Below, one piece after another: positions 1 to 9,742 of a DNA stretch of 64,000 bases. The stretch lies in NCBI GenBank assembly GCA_014218235.1, contig CM024766.1, positions 72,033,207 through 72,097,206 of the forward strand, written 5' to 3'. The translations under genes and the position numbers were made by a program. The stretch is from Colocasia esculenta. Lineage: Eukaryota > Streptophyta > Magnoliopsida > Alismatales > Araceae. The notes below the pieces were generated by a model. It was not told where the DNA came from. It did not search any database and worked only from the letters and a program-made list of their open reading frames with translations. Each line of letters starts with the position of its first letter. Within the stretch, counting starts at the first letter, position 1.

Positions 1-2078
1 CACATATTCATATGATCATTTACACATTTTACACTTCCACATTTCACATGTACACAATCACATTATTTTTATTAAATGCCGTGACACATAGTCCAAACTA
101 CCTCTAGAAGGACACACACATCGTATTCACATACCTATCACCTAGGAAAGACAGTGATAGATCTTGGTTAACTGCGCAGAACCGGGAAAAGCACTTTCCA
201 CCCTAACCAGTGGTACTTGTCCACCTCCAGAATTTCATCCCAATTACCCATGGGATCTCACACACATGAACATTCCCGTAGGGACTTTAATACGGTACAG
301 TTCCTCAGCCCTCTAAGGTGGTAGTGTCACCTATGGCACAGTTACACATTTTCCATTTTAAACACACACTGTTTGTACACAGTTTAACACACAATGTCCA
401 TTTTCACATATATGCACATGGTTCAGGTTCCCTAGCATGATACTACTGTTTACAAAGTTAAATAAGTTACAAACTAATCCTAATCATGCTGTAATTATCT
501 AATTAATTAATAATTACATTAAGCATACTTTAATTGGTCATTTCATCATGTAAAAATCAAAATGTATATCTACTGTCATCCATTCAGCATGAAAACTTAA
601 CTACAGATTTCCTACAGGTTGATCATCTTGTATGCAATTTTTCATATTTTTCAGAATTATACACTATTTATGAAAATTAGAATAGTTATATTACATAACT
701 TGTCGATAATCAAATCTGCATGGTTCACAGTGTTGCATGTAAATTAACCATTCTAACACATGCATCTAATAGTCATGATCTCATACAAAATTTCTGGGGA
801 TTTAACCTATTTGCACAATTTATTTGAGAATTTAAACAGATAATTCATGCTCACTATTTTATAGTCCAGAAAATCTAATTATTTACATAGAACTCAGAAA
901 TTTTCCAAAATTTCAAGGTATGACCTGACCCATATATATCACAGAAATTCCATAACACCCAAATTCAACATAGATCCATATAAACAGTACTTTGATAAAG
1001 CTAAAATCTGTCCAACATATCATTCAGGAAATTTCAATAATCATTGTAATGCATGAAAATTCACCAAAATTAAAGGGCATGATCTAATATAGATACTTCA
1101 CAATACAAAATTTTTACAATGTATCCTCATGTCGAAAAATCTAGAAAATAGCTTTTTATAGGGCAACAGACAGTTCTGTCACTGCCTGAAGAACTCGACG
1201 GCACACAAGTGGCCGCCTACCTGGTTAACAGCAACAAAGGGCGCCGCTGACCTCAGATCTTAATGGCAGCAAAACTTGCCGTTAAGTTCCTATCTGCAGA
1301 AAACAGACAGAACTCACAAAATCTCAAGAGAAAGGGGGTTCCAGGACACGATTAAAATCCGTAAAATTTCTTGAGACCTACTAGACGCATGTAGGGATAA
1401 TGGGTATGGGTTACTTGCCTTTAGAAAAATCTACAATCGAAGATTTGGGTTGAAGAATATCTCCTCGGCGAGAGCCAAAGAGCCTCCAAATCCTCCCCGA
1501 TCCGGCTTCTGTGATGATTTTTGAAGCACGCCAGAGTTGGGAAGATGCACCCTGATGTTCAGAAAAGCCCCCAGATGCAGTAGTTCGCCCGAAATCACAC
1601 CGAGTTCGCAGATCCAGAGTCTCAAAGTTTGGGTTTTCGCACAAGGAAACTATGGTCTTTGACTCAAGAGCCAAAAGGGTCAGATATGGCCAGAAAGTGG
1701 GTATTTTATAGGGTTAGGGGTCGGAGACGCGTTTAGGTAGGCTAGATGACCGTTGGAGAACGGTTTCCTAAACAAGGGCCAATAAAATCGCGGGCATTTC
1801 CGGATCTGAAGACGCAACAGATCTGGGAGGTTAACGTCAACATCACTGGCCGCCATCCCTGAGTTGGCGTCCATAGATGTGGCCGCTAACTCCCTATTAA
1901 CGTCAACTCATGTTGACGCAAACAGGTCGTTTGGGCAGAACTTAAAACTACATAAAACTATATTTACACAATACAACTACATGACATTTACCATACATAC
2001 CTTAAAATACTATTTATATAATGTAAATATATAACATACACAACTAAATATACATATACGTACAACACTACTCAAATA

Positions 2079-2115
<37 letters not shown>

Positions 2116-2186
2116 GCTACGCACACAAGTATCAATTTCTCACAAAATCAAACACTATATAAGAGTGTAAATTTAAGGGCCTTACA
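1..2186 (-). repeat. E1 3' LTR (partial, left edge cut)
   Basis: Collinear with the right LTR, sharing long near-identical stretches such as the block with two divided-by-text landmarks near 180 and 10750 (GATAGATCTTGGTTAACTGC). It ends at 2186 in TTACA next to the polypurine tract. It contains a (TA)n run at about 2080-2110 that is much shorter in the other LTR copy. It is AT-rich except for a block at about 1180-1930 around the promoter. No genes are seen in it. Confidence 0.92.
1702..1710 (-). promoter_or_regulatory. TATA box of E1 3' LTR
   Basis: TATAAAATA on the minus strand, in the conserved block CCCTATAAAATACCCAC. The same motif sits at the equivalent place in the other LTR. It is probably the U3 core promoter of the element. 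Confidence 0.6.
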
Positions 2187-2203
2187 TTCTCTCCCCCTTA
2201 AAG
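2187..2203 (-). other. E1 polypurine tract
   Basis: On the minus strand a purine-rich run, TTTAAGGGGGAGAGAA, directly abuts the 3' LTR start TGTAAGGCCC. This is the expected position for the plus-strand primer of an LTR retrotransposon. Confidence 0.85.
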
Positions 2204-2231
2204 AAACTTTGTCCTCGAAGTTAGACCGACA

Positions 2232-2663
2232 CTACTCAAACAACTGAGGATACTTCTTCTTCATCGCATCCTCAAGCTCCCAAGTAGCCTCCTCTCGCGA
2301 GAAGTTGCGCCATAACACCTTCACCGATGCAATGCTCTTGTTCCGAAGATGCTGAACCTTCTGGTCAAGAATAGCTACCGGTTGCTCCACATAAGATAGA
2401 TCTGACTGGATCTCCACTGGCTCGTAGCTAATAACATGAGATGGATCTCTGACATACTTCCTGAGCATAGATACGTGGAAAACAGGATGAACACTAGCTA
2501 ACGTCGGGGGTAAAGCTAGCTCATATGCCACGTTGTCCAATCGTCTAAGAATCTCATACGGGCCAATGAATCTAGGGCTTAACTTACTATGCCTGCCAAA
2601 TCTAACCACACCACGAGTAGGCGAAATCTTCAAGAAGACATGCTCACCCACCTCGAACTCCAA
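2232..2663 (-). pseudogene. E1 integrase C-terminus and chromodomain
   Basis: The last 143 codons of the E1 polyprotein, in the same frame as the upstream integrase. Residues 1-95 have the integrase C-terminal GPY/F pattern of chromoviruses (VGEHVFLKISP, then SPRFIGPYEIL, then HPVFHVSMLRKY). Residues about 98-143 look like a chromodomain (KVLWRNFSREEATWELED). In chromoviruses this domain is thought to steer integration to particular chromatin. The frame closes with a normal stop about 45 bases before the PPT, so the 3' end of pol is structurally complete. It is joined to the upstream part through a stop at about 2694, so it could not be made as part of a full polyprotein. Confidence 0.88.
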
Positions 2664-3590
2664 ATCTTTCCTTCTGTTGTCGGCATAATTCTTCTGCTAA
2701 TCCTGTGCTGCAACAAGCCACTTCCTAATCAACTGGACCTTATCCGAAGTCTCCTGAACTAACTCCGGACCGATCAACTGCCTATCTTTAGTCTCCTCCC
2801 AACATAAAAGAGATCTACAAGGCCTACCATACAACACCTCAAATGAAGCCATACCAATACTCGCATGGAAACTATTGTTGTATGCGAACTCCACAAGAGG
2901 TAAATGGCGCTCCCAATCATCCTTCCAATCCAGCACACACGCTTTCAACATATCTTCAAGCATTTGGATAGTCCTTTCAGATTGTCCATCTGTCTGGGGA
3001 TGGAACGCCGAACTGAGCTTCAGCTCTGAACCTAATGCATCCTAAAGACCCTTCCATAGGCTCGAAGTAAATCTCGAATCTCGATCCGAAATGATCGACT
3101 TCGGCACACCATGTAATCTAATAATACTACTAACATACAATCTAGCTAAGCTCTCAACCGATTGCTTCTTCTTTATGGGCAATAAATGCACAGTCTTAGA
3201 GAATCTATCTACCACTACCCAAATCGAGTCATTGCCCCGCCTTGATCTGGGCAAACCCGTAACAAAATCCATAGTGACAGCATCCCACTTACATACTGGG
3301 ATTTCCATATTCTACATAAGACCAGATGGTCGCTGTCGCTCGGCCTTCACTTACTGGCATACAAGACATCTAGATACATACTCTGCTACATCCTTCTTCA
3401 TGCCAGACCACCAAAAAGATCTCTTCAAATTTTGGTACATCTTAGTGTTACCCAGATGAATAGAGAGTCTCAACCTATGAGCCTCTGCTAAAACATGCTC
3501 ACGGACATCTATAATGTCGGGAACACAAACACGGTGATGGAATCTAATCACACCATCCTCATCACGAGCAATGCCTGCCTTGCCCACCAA
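2664..3590 (-). pseudogene. E1 integrase (zinc-binding domain and catalytic core), interrupted
   Basis: Integrase inserts the cDNA into the host genome. The HHCC zinc-binding region is visible at about 3350-3590 (AHRLRLSIH, then CLVC). The catalytic core follows, with TMDFVTGLP (first Asp), ISDRDSRF (second Asp) and GQSERTIQ (Glu, at about 2985). All pieces share one reading frame, but in-frame stops separate them near 3345, 3311, 3040 and 2694, so only premature stops break the domain. The catalytic triad itself is still readable. Typical chromovirus order and length. Confidence 0.88.
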
Positions 3591-3848
3591 CTTTTGGAGT
3601 CTAGGGTCGACTTTCTATTGCTCGATCACCTCATCCAACACCGAAGACCTAATAGACAACTGAGCTACAAAAGCCTGACATAATGATGACTCTAACTCAG
3701 TCATCGCACACGCCACATCCTCCAACATCTTCCAATCCTGCTGGAGTGAAGACCTCTTCCTACTAAGGGCATCCGCTACGACATTCGCCCTTCCAGGATG
3801 ATACTGAAGGTCGAAGTCATAGTCCTTCAGGAATTCAATCCATCTTCT

Positions 3849-4442
3849 CTACCTCAGGTTTAATTCCTTTTGGAAGAAAAGATACTTCAAGCTCTTGTGG
3901 TCGGTGAACAGCTCAAATCTGACACCATAAAGATAGTGTCTCCAAATCTTTAGTGCATGAACTACTGCCGCAAGCTCCAAATCATGAGTCGGATAGTTAC
4001 GCTCATGCTCCTTCAACTGGCGAGAAGCATACGCCACTACCCTTCCTTGCTGCATCAATACACAACCAAGGCCAATCCGAGATGCATCTATATAAATGGC
4101 AAAACCTTCATCACCACTAGGTAAAACCAATACCGGAGCGGAAGTAAGCTTAGCCTTCAATAATTGAAAACTACTCTCACATTCCTCAGACCAAACAAAC
4201 TTGTCACCCTTTCTGGTTAGCTTAGTTAATGGGGCGGCGAGAGATGCAAATCCTTCAATGAATCGCCAATAATAACTCTCCAAACCAAGGAAACTCCGAA
4301 TCTCCGAAGGGGTCCTGGGAATCTCCCAATTCAACATAGCCTGGACCTTCGCTGGATCTACCGCTACACCAACACCTAAGATAACATGCCCAAGGAAATG
4401 AACCTCGCACATCCAAAAAATCGCACTTGCTGAATTTTGCAT
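3849..4442 (-). pseudogene. E1 RT C-terminus and RNase H
   Basis: This starts in the RT connection region (VHFLGHVI) after a frameshift from the upstream RT frame. RNase H follows, with YIDASRIGLG (Asp), LELAAVVHALKIWRHYLYG (Glu) and FTDHKSLKYL (Asp), so the acidic triad is readable. RNase H removes the RNA strand from the RNA/DNA hybrid. A TAG stop at about 3849 follows KELNLR, where related elements continue with RRWIE. The same frame continues downstream to integrase with a second stop near 3617. The 3591-3848 stretch is the RNase H-integrase linker (HPGRANVVADALSR-type motif in frame). Confidence 0.88.
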
Positions 4443-5178
4443 ACAGCTTATGCTCTCGGAGAACTTCCAACACTACCCTCAAATGCTGACGGTGTGTGGC
4501 CTCATCCGAAGAATAAGCCAACACATCATCGATGAACACTACGACAAAACTATCTAGATAAGGTCTAAACACCCTGTTCATGAGATCCATGAACACTGCA
4601 GGGGCGTTGGTCAGACTAAACGGAAGGACCAAAAACTCATAATGTCCATAACGGGTCCTAAAAGCCATCTTGGACACATCCTCACTCCTAATCCTCAACT
4701 GATGATAGCCAGACCGTAATTCAATCTTAGAAAAGACTGATGCATTCTGCAGCTGGTCAAACAAATCATCAATCCGAGGTAAGGGACACATGTTATTCAC
4801 AATCACTTGGTTTAGCTTCCTATAATCAATGCATAACCTAAGTGACCCATCCTTCTTCTTCACGAACAATACAGGTGCGCCCCACGGAGAAACACTAGGG
4901 CGAATAAATCCCTTATCTAGCAAATCCTGCAACTGCTTCCTTAGCTCCGCTAACTCTGCAGGTGCCATCCGATAAGGAGCCTTTGAGATATGAGAGGTGC
5001 CTGGAAGCAACTCTAATGTAAACTCTATCTCTCTAGCCGGTGGCAATCCAGATAAGTCATCAGGAAAGACATCTGGAAAATCCTGCACTACCTCAATCTC
5101 CGCAAGAGTGGGTGACTCATCAGCTCTTGGTACTAATACCACGCTGGCAAGAAAAGCCTCACAACCCTTGTTCACCAT
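4424..5178 (-). pseudogene. E1 reverse transcriptase
   Basis: Ty3/Gypsy RT, with landmarks in order: PYRMAPAELAELRKQL, RPSVSPWGAPVLFVKKKDG, LCIDYRKLNQ, KIELRSGYHQLRI, FLVLPFSLTNAPAVFMDLMN and the catalytic box VVVFIDDVLAYS. The first catalytic aspartate, normally in the motif DLRSGYHQ, is glutamate here (IELRSGYHQ); the two aspartates of FIDD are intact. The domain is in a different frame from protease (shift near 5175) and from RNase H (shift near 4425), so two compensating frameshifts flank it. It is non-functional by this evidence. Confidence 0.9.
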
Positions 5179-5650
5179 CTCATTGCCTTCATGGAGGAGA
5201 TGACAAACTTTCTCGCTAAGTTCCTTGGCAAGGGATGTGAAAACTCATCCTCACCGGGAATGCGAAAAACAATCTTCTTCCCATGACAATCCACTAACGC
5301 ATAAGGCTCCTCTAGCCAATCCAGACCAAGAATAGCATCGTAGTCCTTCATCTTTAGCAAGAAGAAACACCCTTCTAAGACTCTATCCTCAATACACACC
5401 GGTAAAGATGGAATACACTTCCTAGTCGATACCGTACCCGCAGGTGTGTTCACAGTCAAAGGGACTTCTAACTCCTCAGACTCTAATCCTGACTCTAAAG
5501 CTAACTGACTAGCAAACCGCTCGGAAATGAATGAGTGAGTGGCACCTGTATTAAATAAAACCTGAGCGTGCACACCCATGAAAAGAACCGTACCTTCGGT
5601 AACATGCTCCACCTGCTCGGCGTCCTCACGTGTAACGCAAACACTAGAGC
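5172..5650 (-). pseudogene. E1 aspartic protease with altered active site
   Basis: A retropepsin-type protease that would cut the gag-pol polyprotein. The leader matches the Tekay pattern (CVTREDAEQ in frame upstream, then VTEGTVLFMGVHAQ). The active-site box reads VLFNTGATHSFIS, where the family has D-T-G: the catalytic Asp is replaced by Asn (GAT/C to AAT-type change). The flap and C-terminal motif ILGLDWLEE are preserved. The frame ends in a stop just after the junction with RT. Loss of the catalytic Asp alone should abolish activity. Confidence 0.85.
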
Positions 5651-5800
5651 TGGGGGTCGAGGCCTCCCTAGTAGTCCTGTAGCTAGCGTTGCTGCTGCCG
5701 CTGCTGCTGGGACTGGCACTAGTCGTTGGACTCCCTGTTGAAGTCTAGGGCAGTCCTTGATCTTGTGCTCGTTGCTCCCGCACTTGAGGCACTTTCCTGC
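5651..5800 (-). pseudogene. E1 gag C-terminus with second zinc knuckle
   Basis: Minus-strand translation directly beside the solo LTR gives a CX2CX4HX4C knuckle (CLKCGSNEHKIKDC) followed by an Ala/Gly/Arg-rich tail. It is the continuation of the gag cut at 8685, separated from it by the 2.9-kb solo LTR. Zinc knuckles bind the genomic RNA during packaging. A frameshift separates this tail from protease. Confidence 0.75.
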
Positions 5801-8684
5801 TGATAACTGTATAATTTTTCGGGTTAAATTTCATACATTTAGTTAAATTTAGACATTAGTTGTCTATAAATAATGTACATTTAACTTTAATTTTCAAAAA
5901 TTAGATTTTTAGAACATGATAGTTAATATTGGGTTAGAATACATGTTAGATTTTCATTTCTTTTAGATTAACTAATTAGAGTCATTGTGGGAAATAAAAA
6001 GTCTTTGTAAATAAATGTTGTACATAAATAATTTTTAGTCGTATTATTACTTCTATATTTTCATAAATATCTTTTAATAATTCTTGTACTTGTAAAATAA
6101 ACCATGTCACATATTCCATCCCATCATATCATAGCACATCTATTTTCTCACATCTCACCGGATCAAGCCACATACCCCACTCATTTCATTAAATAAATAA
6201 ATAATTTTTTTTTTTAAATATCCCCCAATCCCATTCTCCCATCTCACTATTTTCCATCGTGCAGGGGGAAACTACTAGAAGCAGCTAATGTGATGCTCTA
6301 CAGAAGGCGGTGCTGTGCACAGGAAGGCTGGGGTGTGTGCAGGTCTGGGCATGAGGGCTCGGGCATGCTCGGATGGCTGCTGGCCCAGGCGATGCAGACC
6401 AGGAGCGCTGGCGATGGCTGCTGGCCCAGGCAGTAGAGCAGCTGAGGTGGTCCTGGACCTGGTGAAGCCAGCGGCCAGCGGTGTGGATGGACGGATCTGG
6501 AGGCGCAGGGCGGCTGGGCGTGCTGCTGGTGTGCGGTGAAGGGCGCAGCCAAGCAGATCTGGCTGGGTTCGGTGCCGTGTGCCCGGTGTGGCTGGGTGTG
6601 TTGGAGGCGCAGCGGCCAGGCGGTTGAGGACTTGCGGTGATGGCGATGCTGGGCCAGATCTGAGGTGGCCGATGGGAGCCTAGGTGGCTGGGCAGCGATG
6701 ACGGTGCGGCTGGTATGGATGAGCTGGCAGCTGGCCGATGTGTGGCTGGGTGCTGTGCGTGGCGGGAGGAGCTCCTGTGCAGAGCACCGTGTGAAGCAGG
6801 AAGGCTGGCGCATGCGGCTGGCGGCTGAGGCAGGATCTGGGCGCGGCGATGTGTGGTGATGGTGCTGTGGAGGCGCATGGTGCGGATGGCACTCAGGTTC
6901 CCTGGACGCGATGGAGGCCCGATCCGGGCTGTGGATGTGTGATGCCAGGAAGACCAGGGCGCGGATGGACCGGGGTGCTGAGGTGGCTGGCGATGGCGGG
7001 AAGCAGTGGCGCCTGGAGCCCTATAAGAAGACCCCAAGGCCCTCTTCTTCGGGTTGGCGAGTAGGAATTCTGAAGAATTTTTATTTTTCATTTCCCTGTA
7101 GCTTCTTGTTTGAGCAGAGCAGTGAGGGATGGGGACACCAGGGGGTTTGAATTTCGGAGGATTTGTTTTCTTTTAATTTCCATCTTCTTTCTTCTTCTGT
7201 TGGGCAGAGAGAGCATGTGGGGTTCGAATTTGTTTCAGAATTGTTACAGCTTTAGTTACTTCTGTTCTTCCAGCATTAGGGGATGGAGATGAGCTTGGCC
7301 GGTTGCAGTTTTTAGAATATTTTTAATTTTTCTGTTCTTCCAAATTTTGGAATTAGCTAGGTTTCAGTTTTATTTGCCTTTCTCTTGGAGATCAGATCAG
7401 TTCATGTTCTCTCTTTCTCATGTTCAGCAATGGAGTTCTCTGGTTCGGATTTCTTAGAATGTTTCATTTCTTTAAGCAGTAGAGCAAAGCATTAGAATTC
7501 GAATTTTCTTGGATTTTATCTCCATTTGCTGTATCTCTTTCTTCTTCTGTATTTTCTTTGCATAGCAGTGAGAGCAGAGATTTTTGGGGGATTCTCTAGT
7601 TTGGCTCGAGTAGTGGGAGCATTGGAGAGTTCTACTGTTTTAGGGGATTGGGCTGAGAAAATAGATTCAGATAAATTGTTTTCGTTCTTCTATCTTCTGT
7701 GCAAGCTTTCTTAACCCAATTTCTTCGGTGCAATTTTCATTGGAGATCAACTGTTCTCCTATTTCTTCTGTGCTATTTCCATTCCTTATGTGCTGCTGAG
7801 TTCAATCCAATTTAGTTTCCATTTTTCTTCTGTTTAGATTCTACTATTTCATCTGGGTTGTTTCATGTCTTTTGTGTGAATTGTGGTATTTCTTCTACAT
7901 CCGGGAGGACCCCAGCAGCAAGGGGTTTCTCTGGTTCAGCAATTATAGATGGATTTCGGCTGTTGTGAGTTCTGATGTTGTTTTGTTCTTATACCGTTGA
8001 GAAGGTGAATAACTTGGCTACTGTGGGAATGGATTGGTTGTGCTGAGGGAGATTGATCCCGTGATTACTTCTTTCTTGGTTCGACGGCTCCGAAAGGGAT
8101 TTCAGACGTTTACACAGTTCGATTTTACAATTGAGTCATAAGATCAGTTCTTGTTGCAGCAGATTTAGCTTTGACTTCATTAGAGATTTTGGAGTTTCTT
8201 AGTGTTTTTTTTTTGTGTTATTATTTCTGTTCTTCATAGTTTGAGAATTCCAATTTAGTAATAGTACTTTTCTGTAGGCATCAGTAAATTCTTGTTACTT
8301 CTTTTCTGTATGATCCTTGAACTGTAAGGAAAAGTGGTCTGATATTTGTGATGAGTTACTTTTGTTGACCGTTCATCCCCTGAGCTATAGGGGTAAATTG
8401 GTTTGTAGTTTCTAGCTCAGATTTTGTCGACCTGTTTGATCCCTCAATTGAGAGGGTACAGTGATTCACGTTTAATACATTGTTGATAGAATAGAGATTT
8501 CAAGTCAAGTAGTTTTAATTCAAGCTTTATTCAGCCTCTCAGTGGAAATGACTTGTTCTCACCATTGTGCTAGTTCCTTTTTGTGATTTAATTCTGTGAG
8601 ACAGTTTAGAGGAAGTGCGCATCGTGACTTGTGTGAGGAACTCGAGACAACGAAATTACACAGTCAACAATGTCGCGCGCATCA
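5801..8684 (+). mobile_element. Solo LTR of the E2 (Athila/Tat-type) family
   Basis: A 2884-bp sequence that starts TGATAACTG and ends GCGCGCATCA. It is flanked by a perfect 5-bp duplication, CCTGC at 5796-5800 and 8685-8689. It is the reverse complement of the LTRs at 18598-21491 and 26740-29633, which are 2894 bp each; for example 8605-8680 matches 26743-26818 inverted. No internal region, PBS or PPT is present, so it arose by LTR-LTR recombination after insertion into E1 gag. It has a GC-rich U3 block (about 6290-7020) and a TATA-like TATAAGA at 7022-7028. Confidence 0.95.
7022..7028 (+). promoter_or_regulatory. TATA box of solo LTR
   Basis: TATAAGA in the context CCCTATAAGAAGACCCCAAGGCCCTC, equivalent to CCTATAAAAGGACCCC of the two E2 LTRs. 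It has one substitution relative to E2. Confidence 0.6.
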
Positions 8685-9595
8685 CCTGCCATCTTCCAAC
8701 ATTCTGTACCACCATGTGCCCTCCCGCAATGAGGACACTCCTTCTGGCCACTAGGGGAATGCTGAGAAGATACTTGATGACTGCTAGCTGTCACTGGGCG
8801 CTGCGGTGACTGGTACGCCACCTTCTTCTTATCTTGCCTCTGGAAAGGAGCTGCAGGCCTCTTCTGTGAAGCCTTCTTCTCTTCCATATACTGCTCCATC
8901 TCACCTTCCTGCTGACATGCCACGCTGAGAGCCTCCTCGAGGGTGCGATGGTCAAACGCCACCAATCTCGTCCTCAGTGATGGCTTCAAGCCCATCACGA
9001 ATTTCTTTGCCTTCCTGCGCTCATCAGCAACGATATGAGGTGCATACTTTGATAGCTCAGCAAACCTGGCCTCGTACTCCAGTACGGTCATGGAGCCCTG
9101 AGTCAAGGAGAGAAACTCCTGCTCCATCTTGTCCTGGATGTGCTCGGGGACGAACTTGGCCCGAAAGAGCCTCACGAACTCGTCCCAAAACACCTCTACC
9201 GCACCGTTCTCAAACCGGTACGTAGCAACAAAGACCACCACACGTAGGCTCGCTCCTGCCGAAACATTCCATAAGGACCAAACCAAACAATCTAGGCTTA
9301 AAGAAATAAATGCATAAACAATTTACACACACATGTAGCATTCTGACCTGAGCCTCCAGTTGAGCCTGGAGTGCAGCCTGGGTGTGGGCCTGCGTCTGCA
9401 TGGCCTGCACTAGACTCTGCATGAACACTCCATAGTCCACTGGTGGTGGTGGAGGAAGCACAGGACCCCGGGGAGCTGGGGCCTGCTGCTTACCCTGATC
9501 CTCACGCCTAGGCTCAACTCTCTCCTCTCTCCTCTGCTCACCCTCACGAGAAGGAGCACCACGCCTACCTCGTGAAGCCATAGCCTGTAAAACAA
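8685..9595 (-). pseudogene. E1 gag (N-terminal and core part)
   Basis: The structural polyprotein of the virus-like particle. It starts MASRGRRGAPSREGEQ at 9581, then a Pro-rich stretch and a Gln/Ala-rich coil. The retrotransposon gag core follows (EFVRLFRAKFVPEHIQDKM, then YEARFAELSKYAPHIVADE, then a Lys/Gln-rich region). A first knuckle CPHCGRAHGGTEC lies just before the solo LTR. Between about 9256 and 9347 the expected N-terminal half of the core (roughly 60 residues in relatives) is missing. A 92-base segment with GT...AG ends lies there instead; the sequence resumes in phase with ERAYVWW, then shifts frame by one base. The downstream part of gag continues at 5651-5800. Confidence 0.82.
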
Positions 9596-9725
9596 TTTAA
9601 TCCCATTTAGGAACTAACTATCTAATTCCTAATTATTTTCTTAACTATGTGGACAATCTATAAAGACTTAGCATATAATGAAGATGACGGCATATCTGTA
9701 TATTTATGTACAATCTCAACCTGGT

Positions 9726-9737
9726 TCTCTGATACCA
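9726..9737 (-). other. E1 primer binding site (initiator tRNA-Met)
   Basis: On the minus strand TGGTATCAGAGA lies a few bases from the 3' end of the 5' LTR. It is complementary to the 3' end of plant initiator tRNA-Met, with a mismatch at the last base. Confidence 0.8.
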
Positions 9738-9742
9738 ATCTC

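Noticed and set aside
6285..7091. 268-codon minus-strand frame rich in Pro, Ser and His
   Set aside because: It lies in the GC-rich U3 block of the solo LTR, where stop codons are rare by composition. Stop-free stretches occur on both strands and no domain is seen.
9726..9737. tRNA-like sequence
   Set aside because: Only the 12-18 bases complementary to a tRNA 3' end are present at this and the other PBS sites; no tRNA fold.
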